A stretch of 64,000 nucleotides of DNA from Marthasterias glacialis (taxonomy: Eukaryota > Echinodermata > Asteroidea > Forcipulatida > Asteriidae): assembly GCA_911728455.2 (NCBI GenBank), contig OU452236.1, forward strand, positions 8,798,171 to 8,862,170, given 5' to 3'. The translations under genes were made by a program, and so were the position numbers. Shown piece after piece: positions 49,601 through 61,600 of the stretch. Each line of letters opens with the position of its first letter. Position 1 is the first letter of the stretch. The notes below the pieces were generated by a model. That model did no database searches. It saw nothing but the letters and a program-made list of their open reading frames with translations, and had not been told where the DNA came from.

Positions 49601-52600
49601 CACTGGGTAGCGTGTCGTGGCCGAGCGGTCAAGCACACTGGACTCAAGCTCTGGTCATCAGCAGAGTGTGGGTTCGAGTCCTGGTCTTGACACCTGTGTC
49701 CTTAAAGCAAGACACTTAACCATTATTGCTTCGTCCTTTGGATGAGACGTTAAGCCATAGGTCCCATGCATTGTGTAATGCACATAAAATAATCCAGTTA
49801 CACTTAACACTAAGAGAAGGGGTTTGCCCTGGCATTTCTGGCAGTGGCTGCTGAATGCAGAGCAGCACCATGTAAACCCTTATAAAGTGCTACATAAATG
49901 TGTCTCATAATTCAGAAACCCATCTTAAAAAATATATAAAAAGTGCCTTGAGTACTTGATTGTTGGTAGATACGTGTGCGATATAAGACTCCAGTATTCT
50001 TATTAAACTGGGTACAAGAGTGCATATGTACAGGCTTGGGCTCAGCCATCAATTTTGGAGTGGTCTGCATTTTGCACAGTGCTATAACCTTAACTCCTCG
50101 CAGTGATTTACTAGGATCCTTCCCCACTCTAACAGCATATGGTAACTCAACACCCAAACTGTGGTACTCTGATTATGGTGGTATGCCTGAACTCGTGTAA
50201 AGCATGATCAGTTTACACATGCAGTACCCAGTCCGACAAAATCAAACAAAACCTGCTGTTAGAGTTTGATGGAATAGACCTTTATCATAGTGCGGCCATC
50301 TTGATTTTCTCCCATTCAAATCAATGTAACCAAACCGAGGCTGGAGGGGCAAACAGTCTGGTTCCTTTTTGTACAATGAATATTAGCATATATTACTGTT
50401 ATTGGATACAGGAAACATGACCAAGATGGTGGCAGCATGATAAAGGTCTATAGGGACTGTTAGGGTTAACATCGAACAAAGCCCTGAGCCTGAGCTTCAG
50501 CCAGACCTGGAGCCAGAGCCTCAGCCAGAGCTGGAGCCAGAGCTGGAGCCAGAGCCTCAGCCAGAGCTGGAGCCAGAGCTGGAGCCAGAGCCTCAGCCAG
50601 AGCTGGAGCCAGAGCTGGAGCCAGAGCTGGAGCCAGAGCTGGAGCCAGAGCTGGAGCCAGAGCTGGAGCCAGAGCTGGAGCCAGAGCCTCAGCCAGAGCT
50701 GGAGCCAGAGCCTCAGCCAGAGCTGGAGCCAGAGCCTCAGCCAGAGCTGGAGCCAGAGCCTCAGCCAGAGCTGGAGCCAGAGCCTCAGCCAGAGCTGGAG
50801 CCAGAGCTGGAGCCAGAGCCGAAGCCAAGGTTCTGAAAAAGCCCCAGGTTAATCCAATAACGTCCAAAGCAGTTACGTTAAATACTATATTGTTAGTATC
50901 AACGGTACTAATAATATCTTGTGAATTCTGAACGACTGTCTTGACTTGAAACAAACTGCACAGGAAGTTTGAGACCTTTAAATGCCTTACAAGAATTAGG
51001 AAAACATCCACCAGCCTTACAAAAATGTACCATCTTATGCCATAAAAACAGAAAAAAATACTTCCCCGCTGCTTTGTGAACCAAGAACGAACTTAAACAA
51101 TCGGGGTCTGTGTGGCAGGCGCTGCTTGAGGACCAAAACTTGTCGACCTTTTTCCTATGATACACTACGAAAATGGCCTGTCCTGGGAAAACTATAGAGG
51201 GCGCTCTGCAATGCGAATCGCAGGTATTGTTATGTTAAATGCAACCAGAGTAACTGTGGTATTGCCCTGATGTTAAGCCTGCAGCTAGTCTTGGTTTGAA
51301 CACTTACTGGTAAGAGGTCACTGTATCCACCATTGTTACCGGGATCTTCCCCAGGTCCCACGAGCTTAGCATTCTTCATCGCCTCTCTCTCCATCACCAT
51401 CTCATGGTGGGCTGCATCCCGGAAGTCCTTGGGTCTGTTGACGTTTACTGCAATCAAATCAAATCAAATCAGATTAGTCAGATCAGATTATCTAACATAG
51501 ATTAAATCAAATCATATTAACAAAAAAAACCAGTCTAAACAAATCAGATCAAGCCAAATCAAATCAAGCAAAACAAAACAAAATAATGCAAAACCAAGCC
51601 AAATCAGTCAAATTAAATTCAATATTATAAGATGAAGTCAAATAAAAAATTTAAAAATCAGACTAGATCTTAACAAATCAGATCAGATCAAGTCAAACAA
51701 AATCTCATCAAAGATATTTATTTAAAAAGGAATGAGAGGAAAAAAAGCAACTAAAGTAATTATTTGTGTTTTTGCCCATACACCAATGTGTGTAAAGCAC
51801 TATATTCAGAACTTTCCTGAATCCTGTGAAAAAAATCCACAGGCATATTTCTCAGGTGGGATTCGAACCCACGACCCTAACCATTATAAAGCAGATGTCT
51901 TACCAACTAGACTACCGAGATTGCCTGGCAGCTAAAGGCAGTTCAAATCCTATTATTTTGATTATTCTTTATCCCCGATAAAATTAACATCTATTATAAA
52001 AATATCTAAATTAATTTTAATCTTACCTCTTTCCGTCTCATCCATCTCAAAGTAGAACACATCTACCAGTTTGTCGTCATCTTTCCACTTGACGCACTTC
52101 TTGGATTTGGAGGGGATCAGTTTTAGATTGCCTGTGCTGACTGTGTCTTTTGCAGTGGTGCTGTTTGTCTCGTCCTTGGTCTCCGTCTTCTCCGACTTGT
52201 CCGATTCTTCTTCATCATTTTGGCCAGACGAGTAAAATCGGACTGTGGGAGCAGAGATCAAGCGCGTAAATTTCAGTACAAGTAAAAAAAACCACCTAAA
52301 TTTGGTAAGAATCTGTACAGCCCGTCTCAAACGTCGCGCTCTTGCCGTGTCAAATTTAATTTTTGGATTCGAAACGGCAGGAGTGTGATGTTTGAAAACA
52401 CTTTTGGAATTCGTCGCGGCACAGGGTTAGCTCGACCATGGCTCGACAGACCCTGCCTTGCTACCGGCAAAGTTCAGCAGAAGCACCACGTTTGAAACCA
52501 CTGCCGCGCCAATGTTGGCGTAGTTTATCCATCATTCAAAACCGCAGTGCATGATATTGAATGTTGAGTCCTAGTAAGAAGTTATCAAGAAGAATTAATG

Positions 52601-55600
52601 CTCATATGAAAATGCTAATTTACTCAAGGAATAGTCTGTACTCACATTTAGGGGGATCCACCTTTGCCTCCTACAGAACAAAAACAAACCAGAAATGAGA
52701 GTTGGTGATAAATTACATGAATACCTTGAATGCATGCATGTTTTCTGTCCATTTGTACAAAACATGCAAGTAGCCTTGCCTGATTTTCGCCCCCAAAATT
52801 GAAAAATATTGTTATTTCGTCTTGAACGAATTTAGACAGATGACGCCGTTTCAAAATGAAAAACGTGCAAACAACTTTTGCATAAGCCATCGACAATGCA
52901 CAAAATACATAGCATCCAAAATTGTTAGTACATGACTGATGGAGGAAAGAGAATGTTGGGATCCCGACAATAACTCATTTTGACTGTTTCAATTAACTAC
53001 CACTTAACACTGGTGGATTTTTTCAGGCCATACCTTAATGATATAAAAACAGCTATTTAAAATGTTAATCTAAATTTGCGGGTCAATACGGCCAAAAAGC
53101 GGACTTAGCATCTACAACTGGTCAAGTTGGATGAAGATTTTGAAAACTTCACTTCAAAAATTTGTTTATTTACAGAATAGTGAATAGCAATTACATTAAA
53201 TTTGTTGATTGTGCCGCTTTCGGGGCGTTATATAATTTGGGAGGCGAATCATCCTTACATTCAATCTGCAATTCAATAGTTACCAGAGAGTTGCTATTAT
53301 AAAGTCATGTCTGAAACACATGCAAAAGCACCAACCACCTGTCCTCGATTCCACAAAGCTGCTAACCAGAAAATTGTGCTAAGCAAATTTTTCTGCTGAG
53401 CAAAAACTAGCAGAGAACCAATCACAAACAATATACTTAACGTTGTGTTTTGGCTGGTAACCTATTTCTAGTATGCTAACAGAAAAAGCTTACCAGCCCA
53501 ACCCCAAAATATTTCATGTATACTGTTTGTGACTTGCCCCAAGGCGATTTTCACTCGGCTTGAGCGGCTCTAAAAATTGGGCTAAATTAATTAACAGCAA
53601 TGAAACCCTATTCACACACTTTCAGCCCCACATTGTTTACTGGCATGCCCACTTGTTTGCCCACTCAAGCCTGAAGCACACATTCTCACAGAATACAAAG
53701 GTTTTGTTCAGAGGTCAATTTTACAGACTTCATCATTACCGTAAAAATTTCATTTCAGAGCAAAGTAATGAAAAATGTCTTGCTTAATTTAAGCTTCAGC
53801 TCAACATTGGTAAACTGACTGTAAATGCTTCCATTCTTTGCACAAATCAAGATATTTGTAATACAACCAACCTGTGAAAATGTCAGCTCATTTTGTCGTT
53901 TCATTTGCAAGAAAACAGTAAAAATGCATTTGGCATTTCGGTATGCATTTCTACAGGCAGAGTTTTCGTCTCACTGAGACAAAAACTAATTTTGGATCTT
54001 ATTTCATTTATTCTTTAAAAACGATAACATTTCAGGCAGAAATATTTCAAGGACATTTTTCAACCATCATTATCTTTATACCATGTAAGGTATATGTAAA
54101 TCTGTAAACATTTGTTTTTTCCTCTTACCAATGATGAGCTGGGGCTTTATTTCCCTTTCATATAATCTAAAATTCATTGAGGTTGGCCAATAAATGTCCA
54201 AGTTCTTGGTGTTTGTTTCCTCAGTGTGATCTGTAAACTCAAACATTTTTTTGTACACAACCATATGGCGCACTGTAAGTGTTTCTCAAATCAGATCTTT
54301 CCACTCCAATTTCACGAGATTGCAAAATAGCAACCTTATTTTATTTTACCACCATAGTACGCTTGGGTATGGAGGGTGAACATCGACAAAACTACAGCTT
54401 TATAACAAACGGCCTTTGTGCACAGGCTTGAGTGCTTTTTTGTGTGTTATATTGGTCGACTAAAGTCGCCACTGGAGCTGAAAGGGTTAAAGATAGAGTT
54501 TTAGGAAAAGTTGTTAACTTGTAATAGAGATTTTAACCCTGAGTTTACCAGTTAGGAGGATCAGCAGGGTTAAACACACCTTGTCAGAACAAGAACACTT
54601 TTTAAGTTAATTTTTAAATTCTATGCTTTTTCAGAGAAATAATGTTAGCTTTTAACCAGTTGCCGTTGGTTGACTTGTCTCCACGAGAATATTTTTTGAG
54701 CCAGCAAAGGGGAGACGTTGAAAAGCGTTGTTGTGTAAAAATCGGAATACTGGAACAAAGGTCACCCGGACATTCCGCTGCTGAGCGAGCACAGAGCATG
54801 CACATGCCGTGTGATGCTTCGTTTAACCCACACAAACAGGACAGATGGCATTCAAAATTTGGCAGATTTTTTTGCTATTGTGCAGTCTTTGTGTAATCCC
54901 CTTTTCCAGACATGTGTCCTTCTGTTCCAAGTAGAGGACCTACGAGATATCAAGTAGCTTGCACCATTGTTCATTCATTGTATTTTGGTTCAATAGAGGT
55001 AAGTCTGAGTGAACCGGGATCCAGCCTTGGTTCTGGATTTAGTACCGGTCATAGGCCGTGGCACACAGCCGAGGTTTTGCAATTCTCGTTGCATGAATTT
55101 GACATTTTCTCAATAGAGAAAAACAAAATCACGGTGCAATACAGAGAATCTTTGTTCTTTTGGATTTGTCAAGTCGAGGTTGCTTTGTGCAAGTGGAACT
55201 CTCAAAGAAAAATGATTCCGGCAATTCTGAGAAAGTAATCCCATCAGGCTGGACGGGAAAAAAAATGAAAGAATCCCGGCGGCAACTGGTTAAGGAAGAT
55301 TACGACAAAAAAAAACAACGGTTGCAAACTGCTCACCACCTGAAATGACCTGTGGTTATATAACTGCATATTTCGACCCAAGCAGAATCTTTTAGCCACT
55401 TGCCACTTTTGGGTTTCTCTAGGAAAAATCCACACCAACTACATGTGCAGGAGAATCCACACCAACTACGCGTGCATGAGAGCACTCTACTAATAAAACC
55501 CACTGCAATCTGTGACCATCAACTCTTTACCTTGGAGCCTTCCTCTTCGTCATCCTTGGCCCTACTGTTTACCATCAAGGAGTCTGAGGGATTACTGGCG

Positions 55601-58600
55601 GGCTACAAAAATATACAGGACAGGCTTGCACTGTTGAATTCATGTGAATTTACGAGCTGCAGATCGTTTTGTTTAATTGCCAAGAGACAGAAGGGCTTAG
55701 GAAGGAAGGCTTGTTCTCAAAACTCTTCCAGGATAACTTGCGGATAGACTTCTCCACAGTTGATTTTCCAACCCTCAAGATATCCACAAGCAGTCTAATT
55801 ATAATGTGGGGAGTCTGGAAACATACTTGCGGACAAAAGGAGCTTTGTACTGGCCAAACATCTAACTATGAAAAAAGTCCTTCCGCAACTTATCCTCAAC
55901 GATGTACCCTTTGTGGACAAACTTTCCCGCAACTTATCCTGGAATAGTTTTGAGAAGGTGCTTAAATATTTAACAGTGAACTTGCGGGTACAACCATGCG
56001 TAATTCTCTTTTGGGAGGAGTGTTGGCTCTGAGAAGAGCCATTGGTAGGATTCCAACGTCTCACAAAAACACACATTTCTATGATTTTTTTTAATGATCC
56101 AGGGCTCCATTTCACAAAGCACTAAGACCCATCTTCAGAAGAGTTGTCAATATTGTCGTAGTGATTTGTAATAGGACATCACATTTTGCTCATTAAATAA
56201 GATTGCTTCGCACTTAAGATCAATCTTAGGTCTTTGGGAAATCCAGCCCTGGTGATGTAGAGAATTGAAGCTTTTGTGTAGTGACAATTTTAACAGCATG
56301 CTAACATCATGTCAATGCAAAAACATCTTCTAAAATAATACTTACGTTAAACGCAATTTTGAAAGTGCCAAAACATCGTATCTTGCTTAAAATAATCCGG
56401 ATGTACACACAAAACCAATAGGTGCCAAGATACAACGCACTTTCGTGCGAGATACGACACTGTTGCACAATTGTGATACCATGTTTTTCACAATCGTGGT
56501 ACGATGTTTTTGCACTGACGCGACGATACGTGACCTTTAATTTACCTTGTTGGTCGTTGGGGACGTTGGTTTTTGCTTCTTCATCTTGACTTTGCGGACA
56601 GGAATGGCGGGAGCATTCAATGCATCCATGAAATTAGAACTCTCTTGCATTTCTGTAGAGACAACGAAGAAACTTCATTAAATTTAATGTGGGGCACATA
56701 AACTGTGCAAACTCAAGTACTAGTGTTGTGTGTAGGTGAGTTTGAAACATATTAATAACTAGTTTTCATATAACGCTTTTTAAGACAGGCTTTTGAAGTT
56801 TTTGAATTATGAGACCCATTTATGTAGCACCTTATAGGGGTTTACAAAGTGCTGCGATGCATTGAAACACTGGGGCAAATCCCATCTCTTGGCGATAAGT
56901 GTGACTGGGTTCTTTTACGTGCATTACACAACACACGGGACCTAGGGCTTTACGTTACATCCGAAGGACGCAGCAATAATGGTGAAGTGGCTTACTTAAG
57001 GACACAAATGTCAAGATCGGGACTCAAACCCACACTCTGCTTATCAGAAACACCAGAGCTTGAGTCCAGCGCAACTCGCCATGGTGTGCTTATGGCCTAG
57101 AGGGCAAACCATCTGTCCCTCAGATCCGACACAAAGCCCCAAGACCTCAGTACACTTCTTTTCAAAGAGAAGGAACCTCTCCTTGTGTGTCCAACACTTT
57201 GTGAGTGCATGTTCATTGTAGTGATTGGTTAGAGGATCATTACCAGCCCCCTTTTCAAAATGAACTAATTCTTATACCATGTTACTCTCTTTACAAGAAA
57301 AGTGACATTCCAGGGCCTTTCTGGCAGGCAAGATACCACACTGGTCATAGGACAAATTTTACATTTCGTACGATAAATGCCATCAAGTGATGGAAAAATA
57401 ACAGCTGAACAAGTTTCGGGGTGCGCTCCTTTTACAAACAATTTGGGAGGCTAATCATCCTTACTGGCAGCTAAGAAGCTGAATTGCAAAGGACGCGGCT
57501 ACAGGTGTTTGAGCTGCAGGCATTCAAGGGCGCCTTTGGCAGCCAGCCACATCAACCCATGTATGACCACGGAGCACAGCCTGAGATCAAAAATGTTTGA
57601 TTGTTTCGGAGGGAGAAAATATGGCCTTGAGAAAAACCCTTGTGGCACAGGAGAGAACCAATGCACAACTCCACTCACAAATGGCCCTAGCCGGGAATCG
57701 TACCAGGGCCACAGTGGTGAGAGGCAATCGCTGTACGCACACACCACCCATTCCACTCATATCAAATGTTGATGAAAATTGTACACTACAATTTCAATAC
57801 ATTGTAAGCTTTTTATGTTTTCTTCCATTGACCTGTGTACAAATTGTGCCTGCATAAAGTCCAGGCTCTGTGGTTCTTTTGTAAACATTTGATTTCACTG
57901 GTTACATGATCTATGCTGTCACTTGTAGGTTTCATCTACTCACGTTTGTGCTTGGGAGGAATGAGTTTGATCCGTCCGTGGTGGTTGTTACTCGATGAGG
58001 ATGAGGTAGAGGAGGAAGAAGAAGCCGATGAGGGCGTTGGCGTAGCCGACGTCTTCGTCGTCGCTGATGTCGTCGTCTCCAACTTTGTTTTCTTCTCCGG
58101 GGGGAGGAGAGACTTTCCAAAGATTGGACTGAGGAAAGAAACAAATCAAGATAAATAATCTTATTCACCAGTTTAGTTTTTCCAGTGTGTGTTAAAAAAA
58201 TGGTAAGTCTTGTTCCCCGTATACACAGGTTTTTTTAAGCGGTGGTCATCAAGGCGACCAGACAATTGTTGACTATTTGTAGGGGTAACCTTGCTTTCAA
58301 CCCTCCTACTGTCTGACCATTCAATATCATCCACTGTGGTTTTAAATGATAGATAAACTATGCCACACTGCAATATGATATCGTGTGGAGAATGAATCTA
58401 TACAGAACACAGTGAACCCTCCTACTCTCTGACCATTCAGTATCATCCACTGTGGTTTTGAATGATAGATAAACTACGTGTATGCCAGCCACCAATGTGA
58501 TATCATGTAATGAATGAATCTATACAGTACACAGTCAACCAGGTATAATGAGTTTATTTATGAGTAAAAAACAAAACCAAAAAACAACAAACAACAAACC

Positions 58601-61600
58601 AAACACTAAAATAAAAAAGCAAAAAGTAAAAAGAAAAATTAAAATTAAAACAAACAAAAACAAAAACAAAAAACAAAACCTACCCATCTCGTTTGGTAGG
58701 GAGGGCCTTCTCTGCCCTATTGATATTTACTGGTGGCGGATCGACGGATTTCTTCTTGATTTTGATTGGCGGCAAAGTCGTTTCTTTCTCTAAACCTGTT
58801 CACAATTATTTTGTACAAAGTTTTTAAAAAAAATTTTGTTAAAAATGAAAAGCTGAAATGCAATCGAAACGGATAATAGTACAATGACAAAAGTACAACA
58901 GGCATTTCGTGGCAACTGCCCAAAAGGATTACAATCAACTCATCAGAATGAAGTAAATGGTTATTGCTCATCAGGCACTCAGTTTAAAACAGGTTTGTGT
59001 TGTCATGTATTTACTGAATCAGACAAAGTAAGAAAACTGCCAACACTATCAGCTTTATCAATCTTGTATATTGCCTTTAAACAATTGCAATTTCTGGGTG
59101 AACAAAGAAAAATTGACTAGAATGGGATTTGAACCTGCGACCTCCGGATTAACAAGCCGGCGCTCTACCAACTGAGCCTCCTAGCCCTATTATCTTTGTC
59201 CGGGGGGTTGCTGTGATATAATAAAAAATAAGCTTGGGTAGGCTTGATACTTCACGGAGGCAATAGCCTCAGTTGTCCCTGGTCATCGCCTCGGTGCCCT
59301 TGAAATGTTCCAATAGAAATTGACAATTTCCTATTATAGGTGCCCTTTATGAAGAAGAAAATGCCTTGGTGCCCTTTGCCCTTTCAAGAACGAATCGATC
59401 TGGCCTGGTTGTGTAACGTTTCCACATACCTGTTGACCGAAGCTTTGTATGTGCAGGCCTCTTGATCTTCCCCACCCTAACTTTCTCCTCTCCTTTTTTG
59501 TCCTCATTGGAATTAGATTCCTCTACTTTTGCAGGTTTCCCTAGCGATAACCTCTTTTTTACATCACTACTATCTCTTCTACTAGTTCTTTCCTCATTAT
59601 TATTGTTCGGTTTGGAAGTGTCTCCTTGTTTTTGCTTTGGTTTTTTCGCAGTCGGTTCATTGGACGAGTTGTCCCCATCCTCGGTGCTGGTCTCCCCCGA
59701 CGCCTTGGCAGGTTTCTTGAGGAGTTTTTTCTTCTTCTTGATGACGGAGGAGGTGGTGGGTTTCAAGTCGGCATTCTCGTGGCTCTGTTTGATGACTTTC
59801 ATCCACTCTGAGACGACTTCCTCAGCCAAGAGTTTTAACCCTGGTGAATCAATGGAAATCAGAATATAAATTAAGACTAATAGGCCTTATTTTTGACTGC
59901 AAGAGGATGCTCTTCAGGGTAAATTGGGGGTCAAACTACACAAATAGTGTGGTAAACCAGATGCAATAGGCAGTATTTTTGACAGCAAGAGAGCGCATTA
60001 CTGATTCCATTTTGAAAGTACACAAATATTTCAAAACTTAAAAAAAAAGTCTAATTGCATCTGGTTTACCACACAATGGAATTAGTATTGGGCCCTCTTG
60101 CTGTCAAAAACAAGGCCTATCAGAACAAATTTGAAGTTAAATCATCATATGGTTTTTGGAGTGCATTATTTACGAATCTTGAATCTACTTCTCAATGCAC
60201 ACACAATGCATGTACAACCAAACTGTAAAAATACTCACATTTTTGAGAAGTAAAAGTTTTGTTAAAAAAATGGGCCAAGATGCTTGGGCATACTAGAAAT
60301 TAAGGCCGGAGAACACTGAGCTTGACCACACTTTGCGTCCGGCTAGTGGACGAAGCGGATTGATACCAAGAGGCAAGAGGCAATGTAAGGCAAAATGTTA
60401 TCACGTGACATGCATGTATGGCAAAATGGCGATGGCATTGAACATTTCTCTTTTCTTATTGGTCTATCGAGATGACGTACAGTAGAATCCATATGGCAAA
60501 TTTGGCCATATACATGTGTCATATGACATCATTTTGCCATACACATGTCATACAAATTTTTTGCCATACAAGTGTCATATAATATAATTTTGCCATACAA
60601 GTGTCATATAAAGCGGCAGCGCGCATCCATTAAATGGTCTAATAACTGAGTCTCGCGGATAATGACTCACTCAGCATTTTCTGGGTTCTATTTCTATTAT
60701 ATGGGCTGGGGAGACAAAAACAAGTCTAATCCCTTTTCGGTGTAAGAACCTGTACTCATTATTGCTACAGCCAATGTGGAACGAGACAAAGATGTCACCA
60801 TACAGCCTCAAAATATTTTATTCAACCTGAAGAAGTTACTTACTCTCGTCTGTTTCCGACTTGCTCATTTGCTTTACGAGCTTAGCGGTGTTGTTCTGAA
60901 GGACAAAAGGCAGACAGATAGCAGTTAGCGATTAATAGAATTATTAAGCATTTATTAGAATCAAGTGCGACATGACTCCAATGTGACCAGCGGAACAGCC
61001 AAGGTGGAGACACATGCCACCCGCCCCCCCCCCCAACCCACAGGCCCCCATAAAAAAAAATGCAGATACATGCAATTCATAAAAATAAGAAAAAATGAAC
61101 ATTGCATTTCGTTGTTTATTTGAACAAATTCAAAAACTTTAACAGGAAATTACATACAACCTCATACCCAGGGCACTTTCTAATATTGTACAAGGCCTGG
61201 GCACGACCAATGTACACCCATGTCATATATGGGACATTGCCTGCAAGCTCTGCTTCCAAAATGTCTCTGTCGTGTCACCTTTGTTTTGTATCTAGTTCTT
61301 CTAACCTAAGTGATGTTTGAAGCTTTGCATGGTGTGAAGGATAAGTGACTATAACTAATAAACTAGTAAACTTGTGAGTACAACCATGTTTCTCCTGAAG
61401 ACGAGCTGAGTATACTGTTCGAAACATCGAGACCACACCAGTTCTTTTTAGAGCCACCACTCCTCCCAAAAGAGATTTTTACATGGTTGTACCCGCAAGA
61501 TGACTAGTTTAATAGTTATAGTCACTCATCTTCAAATCTATTTTGGGAATTTGTAATTTTTGTAATAGTCTCTTTAAATTGATATCGTCATCATTGTTTT

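Noticed and set aside
50466-51011. 181-codon minus-strand frame of [11 protein letters not shown] repeats
   Set aside because: It is the 12-bp minisatellite read in one frame; no initiation context or splice sites fit it to PPP1R10.
59115-59186. Functional tRNA-Asn gene
   Set aside because: T stem and anticodon stem carry mismatches, and the 3' flank is shared with other copies, which marks a SINE head.
61395-61425. Hammerhead ribozyme-like core (CTGAAGA ... GAAAC)
   Set aside because: With CTGAAGA as the core, the closing pair of stem II would be C-C; shifting the stem removes the required G12. It looks like chance similarity within a dispersed repeat.
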